Assembly: GCA_013036995.1 (NCBI GenBank)
Contig: JAAOXG010000027.1
Coordinates: 1-64,000 of the forward strand
DNA: 64,000 nt
Direction: 5' to 3'
From: Lacrimispora defluvii
GTDB lineage: Bacteria > Bacillota > Clostridia > Lachnospirales > Lachnospiraceae
Position numbers and translations under genes: made by a program. The notes under the pieces are model-generated. The model made no database searches and was not told the DNA's origin. It saw only the letters and a list, made by a program, of their open reading frames with translations. The stretch's first letter is position 1, and each line of letters starts with the position of its first letter. Shown here in pieces: positions 55,093 to 63,355 of the stretch.

Positions 55093-55742
55093 AAGGGTTG
55101 TTAATTAAAGATTTACTTTTGTTGAAAAACCAGCAGCGTTTTTTCCTGCTCGTCTTCTTTATGTCGGCAGGAATGCTACTGGTAGATGTTAATACTTTTT
55201 TTGTGATTAATTATGTAACTTTAATTTCAACCATGTTCACACTAAGTTCCATCAGCTACGATGAATTTGACAATGGATATGCTTTTTTATTCACCCTTCC
55301 AATCACAAGGAATCAATATGCAGCGGAGAAATATGTATTCGGATTTGTGACGGGAGGCTCCGCCTGGATTATTATGACCGTATTTGTTGTTATCATGAAT
55401 TTTGTGAGAGGAAGAGTTGGCACGTTGGAACTTGTTATTACGGCGCTTTTGTATCTTTTGATTTCTCTCTTGTTCATGGCTGTAGTGGTTCCGGTTCAGC
55501 TAAAATTCGGTACAGAAAAAGGAAGAATTGTATTGATTTTTATAATTGGAGTAATCTTTGCCGCAGGATTTATTGTGGTAAAGGCGGCAAAGACTTTTCA
55601 ACTGGATTTATCAACAGCAGCTACAGCTTTAACGGCGTTTGCAGCAGGGTCAGTCATAACAGTTCTGTTTTTGATCAGTCTGGCAGCAATTTTTGTATCT
55701 TATTTTATTTCTGTCAATATCATGAAGAAAAAGCAATTCTGA
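55089..55742 (+). CDS. ABC-2 type permease subunit
   Basis: This 217-residue membrane protein has about six hydrophobic segments (for example 16-38, 41-60, 84-106, 117-138, 147-167, 184-210). It carries DLLLLKNQQRFFLLVFF near the N-terminus and the LPITRNQY motif common in small ABC-2 permeases. It forms the channel for the preceding ATPase; the transported compound is unknown. GGGGGG precedes the ATG. Confidence 0.88.
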   Translation: MKGLLIKDLLLLKNQQRFFLLVFFMSAGMLLVDVNTFFVINYVTLISTMFTLSSISYDEFDNGYAFLFTLPITRNQYAAEKYVFGFVTGGSAWIIMTVFVVIMNFVRGRVGTLELVITALLYLLISLLFMAVVVPVQLKFGTEKGRIVLIFIIGVIFAAGFIVVKAAKTFQLDLSTAATALTAFAAGSVITVLFLISLAAIFVSYFISVNIMKKKQF

Positions 55743-55808
55743 CAGAAACTGGATTATTAAGGCATAAAAAGGGGAAGATAAGAGGAGAAAGTGCCGGAGT
55801 GTAGTATA

Positions 55809-56093
55809 ATGAATCTTATTCTTCTTTTCATGGCATGGATGCCGATTTTGGTCGGATCCATGGGAATTGGCTTAATATCCTATTATTTTTATAAATGGGC
55901 AAAAGGAATCCGATTAGTCAGATACCGGTTGGCAGGTGAAATCTGTTTTATCCTGGTTCTGTTGTATTTCCTGCTCTTTTTTCTGGGCGCTCTTTTCGGA
56001 AGAAGCCTGACCGGTATCATTTTTTTTGGAATTTGCCTTCATAAAAGCGGATCTGTGGCGGCCGGGAGTCATGTGATATTCCCGTTTGTATAG
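55809..56093 (+). CDS. Small hydrophobic protein overlapping antisense regulator gene, uncertain
   Basis: From the ATG at 55809 the frame gives about 94 residues with two strongly hydrophobic stretches (MNLILLFMAWMPILVGSMGIGL and an FILVLLYFLLFFLGALFG segment), and a polar linker between. A GTG at 55791 is also in frame. The last 180 bases run antisense to the C-terminal part of the AraC gene, and ribosome-site support is only fair. It may be a small membrane subunit of the ABC system or a chance frame. Confidence 0.35.
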   Translation: MNLILLFMAWMPILVGSMGIGLISYYFYKWAKGIRLVRYRLAGEICFILVLLYFLLFFLGALFGRSLTGIIFFGICLHKSGSVAAGSHVIFPFV

Positions 56094-56924
56094 CCGGTCG
56101 AAATAGCTGGTGCTTTCAAAGCCGGTGCTTTCTGCGATATCCGTGATGGAACGGTCTGTGTGAAGAAGCAGGGTTTTTGCCTGATTTAACCGGTATTTAT
56201 TTAAATATTCAATTGGAGAGAGAGGTACGGAACACTGGAAACAGCGGAGTGCCTCTCTTTTGCTGACTCCCACCGATTGGGCGATGTCTTCCAGAGTCAG
56301 TCTCTTTTCATAGTTCTGCTCAATAAAACGGGTCATCCGTTTAAAACGGGCCTGGGAAAGGCGGTTGACGCCTGCGTTTTCCATGGTGGCAAATTCATCC
56401 CTGTGTAAAAACAGGATGGACCAGATCTGGCAGACCAGTGCATGTGCATTAAGCTCCCAGGCCGCTGTCTGATCTTCGCAGAGCTTGTATAAGTCAGACA
56501 GAATGGAAAGTAAATGGTTCTGCCATGGATTTCTCCCCCTTAATACAAAGTGGGATATGCCTGAAAATAAAAAGGGAGCAATGAATTTTTCGTAAATAGA
56601 GCTTCCTTCCCGGGCAATAAATTCCGGAGCAAACAGTACGTTTGGTATAATTGCTGTTCCGGTTGATAAAAAGCGGTGCATAACACCGGAATTAATAAAG
56701 ACACCGTCGCCGGGTTCCAGTATGTAATGGATGTTTCCGATGGAACAATGTACCATTCCTTCGGCCACAGATACCAGTTCAAATTCCCGGTGCCAGTGCC
56801 AGTCAATGCAGCGGTTGTCAAACTTTCCTACATCTTCGTAATAGTATTGAAACGGAAAGTCTGTAAAACCATGGGAGACCAGCTCCATCATGGATTCGTC
56901 GGTCAGTATTTTTGTGCTTTGCAT
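55914..56924 (-). CDS. AraC-family transcriptional regulator
   Basis: This regulator of about 336 residues has a cupin-type N-terminal sensor (DWHWHREFELVSVAEGMVHCS, VFINSGVMHRF) and a C-terminal double HTH ending near REYHMTPGRHR. About 45 further residues rich in Lys, Gln and Ser (SKKNDTGQASSEKSAQKK...) form an unusual charged tail. AAAGGAG supports the ATG at 56924. The divergent MFS gene is the likely target; a divergent promoter on this strand is TTGCAA-18-TACAAT. Confidence 0.85.
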   Translation of the reverse strand: MQSTKILTDESMMELVSHGFTDFPFQYYYEDVGKFDNRCIDWHWHREFELVSVAEGMVHCSIGNIHYILEPGDGVFINSGVMHRFLSTGTAIIPNVLFAPEFIAREGSSIYEKFIAPFLFSGISHFVLRGRNPWQNHLLSILSDLYKLCEDQTAAWELNAHALVCQIWSILFLHRDEFATMENAGVNRLSQARFKRMTRFIEQNYEKRLTLEDIAQSVGVSKREALRCFQCSVPLSPIEYLNKYRLNQAKTLLLHTDRSITDIAESTGFESTSYFDRLYKREYHMTPGRHRSAFMKANSKKNDTGQASSEKSAQKKEQEIQQNQDKTDFTCQPVSD

Positions 56925-57040
56925 AGAGCGTTCTCCTTTTTGTGATCGGCTAAATTGTACCATAAGCTGGCGGTAAATTGCAAGATTTGAATTACCATCT
57001 GCAGTATAATACAATCATATTTCAGGGGAGGGCCGAATAC

Positions 57041-58219
57041 GTGAAGGAAAATTATAAAAGTACTGTTTATGCCTGCTTTCTAAGCTATATTGTCCAGGCG
57101 ATTGTCAATAATTTTGTGCCGCTTTTGTTTCTGCATTTTCAATGGGAGTATGGAATATCACTATCCAGAATTACGCTCCTTGTTACAGTAAATTTTGGTG
57201 TTCAGCTGCTGGTGGATCTTTTATCTGCAGCGGTAATAGATCGGGTGGGATACCGGATTTCCATGATTACCGCACACCTTATGGCGGCAGCAGGACTGAT
57301 TCTTCTTACCGTTTTACCGGGAATTGTTTCTGTTTCCTGGGTGGGACTGTTGGCGGCAGTTATAATATATGCCATCGGCGGCGGGCTTTTGGAAGTTCTT
57401 GTCAGTCCCATTGTGGAAGCGTGTCCCACAGATAATAAAGAAAAAGCCATGAGTATGCTCCATTCCTTCTATTGCTGGGGACATGTGGGAGTTGTTCTGA
57501 TATCCACATTATTTTTCTGGGTATTCGGAATCGGGAACTGGAAAATACTGGCGCTTTTCTGGGCAGCGGTACCGGCTGTATGTATGGTTTTATTTTTCCG
57601 TGTGCCCATTGCTTCTCTTTCAAAAGGGGAGGAGGGAATGTCTTTTGCCCCATTGATTGGAAACAAGCTGTTCTGGGTCTTTTTGCTTCTTATGGTCTGT
57701 TCGGGAGCCAGTGAGCAGGCAGTCAGCCAGTGGGCATCTGCATTTGCGGAAGAGGGGCTGGGTGTAACAAAGACCATTGGAGATCTGGCCGGCCCTATGC
57801 TGTTTGCACTTATGATGGGGATATCAAGAGCTGTCTATGGACAGTATGGAGAACGATGGGAACTGAAAAAGGTTATGGCAGCCAGCGGTGTTCTTTGCAT
57901 GGGGTCGTATCTTCTGATCACCTGTGCTCCTTTTCCGGTGCTGGGACTGATTGGATGTGGAATTTGCGGCTTTTCAGTAGGAATTATGTGGCCCGGAACG
58001 TTTAGTCTGGCCGCTTCTTCCATTCGGGGCGGAGGCACTGCCATGTTTGCATTCCTGGCGCTGGCGGGTGATCTGGGATGCTCGGGAGGACCCACACTTG
58101 TTGGGATCGTATCCGGCTGGTTTGGCAGCAATTTAAAAATCGGGATTTTTTCAGCCATTATCTTTCCACTTATTCTGGTAATTGTTCTTATCAGGTTTTT
58201 TGCGGTGAAAAGGAATTAA
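57041..58219 (+). CDS. Major facilitator superfamily transporter
   Basis: This transporter of about 392 residues has twelve hydrophobic helices in two halves separated by a cytoplasmic loop (about 190-205, FRVPIASLSKGEEG). A GTG start at 57041 follows GGGGAGG; upstream in-frame codons to 56978 overlap promoter sequence. The fold resembles FucP-like and sugar/multidrug MFS members (GGGLLEVLVSPIVEACPTDN in the fourth/fifth helix region). It is divergent from an AraC regulator, so its substrate is probably the regulator's ligand. Confidence 0.87.
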   Translation: MKENYKSTVYACFLSYIVQAIVNNFVPLLFLHFQWEYGISLSRITLLVTVNFGVQLLVDLLSAAVIDRVGYRISMITAHLMAAAGLILLTVLPGIVSVSWVGLLAAVIIYAIGGGLLEVLVSPIVEACPTDNKEKAMSMLHSFYCWGHVGVVLISTLFFWVFGIGNWKILALFWAAVPAVCMVLFFRVPIASLSKGEEGMSFAPLIGNKLFWVFLLLMVCSGASEQAVSQWASAFAEEGLGVTKTIGDLAGPMLFALMMGISRAVYGQYGERWELKKVMAASGVLCMGSYLLITCAPFPVLGLIGCGICGFSVGIMWPGTFSLAASSIRGGGTAMFAFLALAGDLGCSGGPTLVGIVSGWFGSNLKIGIFSAIIFPLILVIVLIRFFAVKRN

Positions 58220-58288
58220 TAATGACAGTCAGCTGTCATGTTATCATTGTTATAATTTTCTTCATAAAGTAGAAAAGAGGAAAATTAA

Positions 58289-58741
58289 ATGAAGTATGAG
58301 TTAGTGGAATTAAAAGAGATGATGGTGGCTGGTCTGTTAGCCAGGACTAATAATTTCGCACCGGATATGGGGAATGTGATCAGCGGTTTGTGGGATCAGT
58401 TTATGGGAATTTATCCTTCAGTCATGTATAAAGTTAATGAGAAGACATTGGGCATTTATACGGAGTACGAGGGAAGAGAAACCGAGGATTACAGCTTACT
58501 GGCTGCCTGTGAAGTGGAGAAAAAGGAAGGACAGCCAAACGGGATAACAATTAAAATCATACCGGCGGGAACTTATGCGAAATTTATTGCAGAGGGAGAA
58601 GGTAAGGATGCAGTTGCAAAAGTGTGGCAGCAGTTGTGGAATATGAGCCTGCCCAGATCTTTTATATGTGACTTTGAAGAGTATGAAACTTTAAAAGAGG
58701 GGCATGTCCGGGTACATGTTTATATTGGCTTAAAAAAATAG
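58289..58741 (+). CDS. GyrI-like small-molecule-binding protein
   Basis: This 150-residue stand-alone effector-binding domain of the GyrI/AraC-effector type has LKEMMVAGLLARTNN at the front, then GLWDQFMG and a C-terminal HVRVHVYIGLKK. Such proteins bind or hydrolyse hydrophobic amphipathic compounds and serve in drug response. AGAGGA precedes the ATG. It follows the MFS gene on the same strand after about 70 bases and may belong with it. Confidence 0.8.
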   Translation: MKYELVELKEMMVAGLLARTNNFAPDMGNVISGLWDQFMGIYPSVMYKVNEKTLGIYTEYEGRETEDYSLLAACEVEKKEGQPNGITIKIIPAGTYAKFIAEGEGKDAVAKVWQQLWNMSLPRSFICDFEEYETLKEGHVRVHVYIGLKK

Positions 58742-58790
58742 AAAACGGAGGAAGCAGTTCGTTTAAGATGAACCGATTCCTCCGCTTTTT
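58742..58790. terminator. Bidirectional terminator
   Basis: CGGAGGAA/TTCCTCCG with flanking A and T runs and an inner GTTC/GAAC hairpin. It serves the convergent GyrI-like and secreted-protein genes. Confidence 0.75.
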
Positions 58791-59800
58791 TAGTACACCA
58801 CTTCTTCAAACCCCTCCGTTGAAGGAAAGGCAATTGCCACAGTCTGACCCGGATTTTTATAGTCCAGATTTACACTCATATCCAGTCCCATGGTATCTCC
58901 ATCCTCGTTAATAGTCATGGAGATCAGGATCTGTTCTTTGGAAAAGTATCCTTCCGGATTGATAATTGCTTTTCCGGTCACGCCAGTGATTTTGTAATCC
59001 GAATCGGAAAGTGTAGGCCATACTTTATCGTAAAATTTGGTTAAATACTGCTCCAGACCGTCTGCCTCAGTAGTATAAAACATGACACTGTTTCCGTCCT
59101 GATCCTGTGCGATCTGTACGTTGTCTAAAAATCCCCAAAACTGTCCGGTAAGACCTCCAAGAGTGAGATGTTTTGTCATATCCTCATATCCGATTTTCAT
59201 CTTAAACTTTCCGCTGTCTTTGGAATTGGAGTAATAACTGCCCCCAGTATAAAAGGAGCTCTCAACCTTTTCCATACCCAGAGTCTTTACCGTGCTGTTG
59301 GATAAAAACTCCATACTGGGAGTGTTGATATCGTGGTATTTCATCTGCATATTCATAATAACCGGAATCTGCAGCCAGTCGTAATATAAATTCATGGCAA
59401 TATCAGCGTTGATATCCTGCCCTGGTAAAGAAGAACTTTTCTTGTCTGCATCCTTGTAAAGAACAGCTCCCTTTTTCTTCATCTGAACGGCTACGGAAGG
59501 GTTGGCCGCTCTTAAGCGTACGATGCCATCCTCTGTCCACGCGCCGTCTTCATTCACAGTACGGCCATCAGGAGTCATGGTATTGGTTACCAGGATTCCG
59601 TCTTCATTAAAATAGTAGCACTCCGCCATTCCGTCTTTATCAGAATCGATCCACTTCCAGGCAGATGCTGTATAGGTATGATCGTCTTCCTTCCATCGCC
59701 AGCCATCGGAACCCTGTTTCCAGGTTCCTGCCAAAGCGGTAGATGCAACAGAGATTGACAGAAGTGAGGTAGCAGCAAATATTTTAATCAGTTTATTCAT
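58790..59800 (-). CDS. Secreted protein with N-terminal cell-wall-binding-like repeats and C-terminal DUF6612-like domain
   Basis: This 336-residue protein has a signal peptide (MNKLIKIFAATSLLSISVASTALA). Residues 25-75 hold aromatic/Gly repeats (GTWKQGSDGWRW, YTASAWKWIDSDKDG, CYYFNEDGILVTN) resembling choline-/cell-wall-binding repeats of clostridial surface proteins. The rest is a beta-rich domain of the lipoprotein-like DUF6612 kind, of unknown function. AGGAGG precedes the ATG. It probably sits on the cell surface. Confidence 0.75.
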   Translation of the reverse strand: MNKLIKIFAATSLLSISVASTALAGTWKQGSDGWRWKEDDHTYTASAWKWIDSDKDGMAECYYFNEDGILVTNTMTPDGRTVNEDGAWTEDGIVRLRAANPSVAVQMKKKGAVLYKDADKKSSSLPGQDINADIAMNLYYDWLQIPVIMNMQMKYHDINTPSMEFLSNSTVKTLGMEKVESSFYTGGSYYSNSKDSGKFKMKIGYEDMTKHLTLGGLTGQFWGFLDNVQIAQDQDGNSVMFYTTEADGLEQYLTKFYDKVWPTLSDSDYKITGVTGKAIINPEGYFSKEQILISMTINEDGDTMGLDMSVNLDYKNPGQTVAIAFPSTEGFEEVVY

Positions 59801-59890
59801 GCCTTTTACTCCTCCTGTTTTGCCATTGAAACGGTAGATGTTTCATGGTCTGAAAGTATTCTACCATAACTTTCCAGTAACAACAACCTG

Positions 59891-60118
59891 CTATTTTAAA
59901 GATGATTTCAATTGTTCTATCAGCTCCAGATCAGAGGCTTTCAGCTTCATGTTGGTAGTCAGTGTTTTCCCTTCCGGAGACGTGACATGGATTTCTATCA
60001 TGGATCCTTCCTTTAAAGCACTTTCCGAAGCTGCTTTTAAAAATAAGGGGAATTTAGGATGATTGTCTTTAAAGATACTCCAGGCCTCTTTCAGCTGCAT
60101 AAGATTCATGAGGTTCAT
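59891..60118 (-). CDS. Small conserved-looking protein, unknown
   Basis: This protein of about 75 residues starts MNLMNLMQLKEAWSIF after AAAGGA at 60118. It has an amphipathic helical start, a beta hairpin with GSMIEIHVTSPEGKTLTTNMKLKASDLE, and no membrane segment. I do not recognise the family. The spacing to the preceding membrane protein gene (about 60 bases, same strand) suggests co-transcription. Confidence 0.6.
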   Translation of the reverse strand: MNLMNLMQLKEAWSIFKDNHPKFPLFLKAASESALKEGSMIEIHVTSPEGKTLTTNMKLKASDLELIEQLKSSLK

Positions 60119-60179
60119 ATGGTAAATCCTTTCTGATTGTAAATTGATAAGCAAATACTAGCATAAAATGGGCGGCGAG

Positions 60180-61400
60180 TCAAATCAGCAAAAGAGCAGT
60201 CAGCACCTGGTAATAAAGGAGGATGAGGAGAAAAAAAATCAGGATTACTGGAAGTGTCCGTTTTAATAAATCCCCCATTCCTGTGTGGAAATATTCCGTT
60301 ACCAGCGCAAGGCATACATGGGTGGGAGATACCTGCATGGCACAGTAGGAAGAGGACATTAAAAGCATCATCAGTGCAGCTCCTCCATCTGGTATGGCTG
60401 CAAAGGCCAGAGGAAGGCAAAGCACAATAATTGCTGTTGATCCGCCTACAATGGATCCAAAGAAGAAGATCAGTGCAAAGGCAAGATAAGTGGGTATGGG
60501 AAGAGAGCTAAAGAGACCGGGAAGTTTTGAAATCACGTCCGTATACGTCAGAACCTCTTTAAAAATCATGATCAGAAGGGTATTAACAATGATTTTTGGT
60601 TCCAGTGCAGAAAGAAAAAACGGTTTGATTTCCCGTAAGGAAAAGCGGTAAAAGAAAAAAGCCGTAACAATTACAAGGGGAGTTGCTATGTATACCTCAA
60701 GATGAAATGCAATAATGAGAAGGATGGCAGCAGCGATGGTCCACAGACTTTTTATAAGCTGCCGGAGCGCTGCTTTTTTTGACATTCCCTGGTCATTGAC
60801 AATTTCTCTTGGAATTTTTCTCAAATAAAAAATATAACCCAGAAAAACCAGGATCCCCACAGCCGGGAGCATGGACAGAAGAAAATCTCCTGTTTCAACG
60901 CCTGCCAGTCCCAGTGCGATTAAAATAGATGAGTAAGTGGGAAGAAAGCTCTCCGGAATATGACGGTAATAGCTGGTGACAAAGGTTTTGTCCTCTTTGC
61001 TTAAATAATCTCCGCAGGAAGAATCCACAATTGATCCGCAGATATAGACTGCTCCTGCAGAAGGAAGAAGTCCGATGAAAATGGGAGCCAGAATGGTGGT
61101 GATCCGCCGGTTGCGGAACAGATGGTTTAATGAGGATTCTGCTGTCATTAAAAGATTCCGCTTTTCCAGCATTCGCTGTAAGAACGTAATGGTGTAAAAG
61201 CTTAATAAAATGGTTGCAGTGCTTTTGGAACATATGGCCCGGGTGAGTATGGAACAGACACTTGAAACCGGAATTTGAAAAATAAAAAATGACAGCAGGA
61301 TGCTGCACGCAATTGCCTGCCATAAGGGCCTTTTTAACCAGAGCAGTACTAAAATGACTAGAAAGACCAGGAAAAGTTTGACCAGCTCCATTGATACCAT
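60180..61400 (-). CDS. DUF401-type integral membrane protein
   Basis: This 406-residue membrane protein has about ten hydrophobic helices, with the family landmarks FIGLLPSAGAVYICGSIVDSS near 107-127 and GGSTAIIVLCLPLAFAAIPDGG near 317. Its two-half topology and re-entrant-like motifs resemble those of ion transporter superfamily members such as GntP/CitM types, suggesting an organic-acid or ion transporter of unknown cargo. The neighbouring YheO-like regulator suggests regulated expression. Confidence 0.75.
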   Translation of the reverse strand: MVSMELVKLFLVFLVILVLLWLKRPLWQAIACSILLSFFIFQIPVSSVCSILTRAICSKSTATILLSFYTITFLQRMLEKRNLLMTAESSLNHLFRNRRITTILAPIFIGLLPSAGAVYICGSIVDSSCGDYLSKEDKTFVTSYYRHIPESFLPTYSSILIALGLAGVETGDFLLSMLPAVGILVFLGYIFYLRKIPREIVNDQGMSKKAALRQLIKSLWTIAAAILLIIAFHLEVYIATPLVIVTAFFFYRFSLREIKPFFLSALEPKIIVNTLLIMIFKEVLTYTDVISKLPGLFSSLPIPTYLAFALIFFFGSIVGGSTAIIVLCLPLAFAAIPDGGAALMMLLMSSSYCAMQVSPTHVCLALVTEYFHTGMGDLLKRTLPVILIFFLLILLYYQVLTALLLI

Positions 61401-61476
61401 TGTATTTCCTCCCTGTTGTGTAATAAAAATTTATTATTGCAATAAAATATTATCGGGGAGTTTAGCACCATTTTTT

Positions 61477-62160
61477 TTAAATGTCAATCTGTTTTTTTTG
61501 CTCCTGCTTGCTTATTTTGCTTAAATACCGGTAAATGGTGGCATCGGAGCAATTCAGTTTCAGGGCTGCTTCACTGACCGCACCTTTGATCATGAAAACT
61601 CCTTTTTCGTTTAACTGCTTAACGATGGAGATCTTCTCATCCTGGGTGAGGCGGTCTGCAGGTATCCGGTTTTCCGTGATATAATCCGGCATGGCACTGG
61701 CAATGATATCACCGATATCGTTGGTAAAGGTTTCGGTATGTTCCACTGGCAGGTCAATGATCTTGCTGGAGGGAGGATCAATGGACAATCCGCCAAGCTT
61801 TAAGATGGACTGGCACAGCTGCTGATAAATCTGGGTGTCAACATTCAGGCAGAGCATGCCTAAAAGCTCCTGTCCCTCTTTAATAAAAAAGGTGGAGGAG
61901 ATCAAGGGCCTCTTGTCCTTTGTCAGTCCGCTGTAGTTAAGCAGATACGGCTCTTTTTTCCAGATTCCTTCTCTTATGATTTTAAGAGCCAGATCTGTTA
62001 AAGGAGCCCCAATGGTTCTGCCGCTGTTTTGCCCGTTGGCTATGGCTGTGATGCAGCGTTTCCCTTCTCTTAAATCCAGAAGTGCAATTTCATAATTGTC
62101 ACTTAGTACATTTCCCAGAAAATTAGTCAGCACTTCGTAGTGCTTCATGATATCACTCAT
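61477..62160 (-). CDS. YheO-like transcriptional regulator (PAS-like plus HTH)
   Basis: This 227-residue protein contains an N-terminal YheO-type PAS-like domain (about 5-115: YEVLTNFLGNVLSDNYEIALLDLREGKRCI) and a C-terminal helix-turn-helix (about 165-220: ISIVKQLNEKGVFMIKGAVSEAALKLNCSDATIYRYLSKI). It probably binds a small effector and regulates its neighbours: the co-directional membrane protein and possibly the divergent amino-acid importer. Confidence 0.82.
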   Translation of the reverse strand: MSDIMKHYEVLTNFLGNVLSDNYEIALLDLREGKRCITAIANGQNSGRTIGAPLTDLALKIIREGIWKKEPYLLNYSGLTKDKRPLISSTFFIKEGQELLGMLCLNVDTQIYQQLCQSILKLGGLSIDPPSSKIIDLPVEHTETFTNDIGDIIASAMPDYITENRIPADRLTQDEKISIVKQLNEKGVFMIKGAVSEAALKLNCSDATIYRYLSKISKQEQKKQIDI

Positions 62161-62346
62161 CGAGTATGGCCCCCTTATGGTCTGATAAATTTTAGATTAT
62201 TATATAACAAAAAAGCCAGATATGTAAATCCTTGTCCTTGAATTATCTGTCAATCTTGAATATTTGTGAAAAATGTACTGAAAGTCAAAAATGGACAACT
62301 GGCTTTTGTGAAAATAATAAAACATTATTATCCTGATAAAAAAATA

Positions 62347-62375
62347 TTGACAAAGGCAAAACCATGGAATATACT
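62347..62375 (+). promoter_or_regulatory. Promoter of the amino-acid ABC operon
   Basis: Consensus TTGACA (62347-62352), 17-base spacer and TATACT (62370-62375) predict a start near 62382 and a leader of about 115 bases. Confidence 0.75.
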
Positions 62376-62381
62376 TTGCCT

Positions 62382-62456
62382 AACAGTTCCACAGCCGTCA
62401 GGAAGGGGAACGGAAGGTAGACAAAGGCGTTTGCATAATAGCAGGCGCCTTTTTTG
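62382..62456 (+). promoter_or_regulatory. Structured leader with intrinsic terminator (candidate attenuator/riboswitch)
   Basis: The leader contains a hairpin GTTCC/GGAAC and then a terminator: AAAGGCGTTTGC pairs with GCAGGCGCCTTT (62423-62452, two G-U pairs) around ATAATA, followed by a T-run at 62450-62455. As no gene lies upstream on this strand, the terminator must work on the importer transcript itself. GCCGTC at 62394 could pair with GAC and GGC inside the terminator arm, a possible antiterminator. No known riboswitch class was matched. Confidence 0.6.
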
Positions 62457-62495
62457 TTGTTCAATCGACGATGACAGATGCAGGAGGAGAAAAAA

Positions 62496-63326
62496 ATGAA
62501 AAAGATTATGAAAAATGCAGTTTGTTCAGTTATGGTTCTTACACTGGCGGTGTCTATGACCGCATGCGGAAAAACCCAGAGTTCAGGAGTCACAAAAGTA
62601 AAGGTAGGTACTGGTAATGCAATGCCGCCGTATTGCTCACTGGACGATAAGGGGGAGCCGGTGGGGTATGACGTGGCAGTATTAAAAGAAATTGATAAGC
62701 GTCTTGACAAATATGAATTTGATATTCAGGCTATGGATTTTAATACCCTCATTGTTTCCATTGACTCAGGCGCACTGGATGTACTGTCTCACCAGCTTGT
62801 AAAAAGCGATGCAAGAAAAGAGAAATACTTATTTCCTGAGCAGTATTACTGTCTCTCCCCCATGTCTTTATGTGTGAAAAAGGACAGTGGAATCAAGACG
62901 TTAAATGATATGGCGGGAAAATCCATTAACCAGTCACCCACCAGTTATGAATATTCCATGCTGATGGCTTACAATGAAAGCCACCCGGGAAAGGAACTGA
63001 AAATCAACGCAGTCAGTGACTTGTCAACAGCAGACGGCTTTAAGCAGGTGGCCAATGGCCAGGTAGATGCAAGCCTTACCTATCAGTCCACCTATGACAG
63101 CGTACAAAAGGAATTAAAGCTTGATAATCTGTCCCTCACCGATGTAGTTATGGTAGAAGATACCTACATCATGTGTGCAAAAGGAAAAGATGATCTAAAT
63201 ACTGCCATTGACGGGGCATTAAAAGATATGGTAAAGGACGGAACCTTATCAAAGATCGCATCCGAGTATCTTGGTCAGGATGTATTTTCAAAATATTCAG
63301 ATATGGTCAGCACAACAGTAAAATAA
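62496..63326 (+). CDS. Polar amino-acid ABC transporter binding lipoprotein
   Basis: This 276-residue family 3 solute-binding protein has a lipobox TACGK with lipidated Cys at about 24. The fold starts VKVGTGNAMPPYCSLDDKGEPVGYDVAVLKEID and later has SIDSGALDVLSHQLVKSDAR. AGGAGG fixes the ATG at 62496; the frame extends to 62478 without one. It binds a polar amino acid (cystine, glutamine or similar) for the permease encoded next. Confidence 0.92.
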   Translation: MKKIMKNAVCSVMVLTLAVSMTACGKTQSSGVTKVKVGTGNAMPPYCSLDDKGEPVGYDVAVLKEIDKRLDKYEFDIQAMDFNTLIVSIDSGALDVLSHQLVKSDARKEKYLFPEQYYCLSPMSLCVKKDSGIKTLNDMAGKSINQSPTSYEYSMLMAYNESHPGKELKINAVSDLSTADGFKQVANGQVDASLTYQSTYDSVQKELKLDNLSLTDVVMVEDTYIMCAKGKDDLNTAIDGALKDMVKDGTLSKIASEYLGQDVFSKYSDMVSTTVK

Positions 63327-63355
63327 AGGGATTGTAGAAATGGAGGGAAAAGAAT

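Noticed and set aside
62374-62425. Possible long P1 helix (ACTTTG...CTA with TAG...CAAAG) in front of the amino-acid importer, resembling a riboswitch core.
   Set aside because: Its 5' arm overlaps the -10 box, upstream of the predicted transcription start, so it would not be in the RNA made from this promoter.
62382-62425. GAACGGAAGGTAG segment recalled the glutamine riboswitch core.
   Set aside because: The closing stem and the rest of the conserved core of that class are not present, so no class was assigned.
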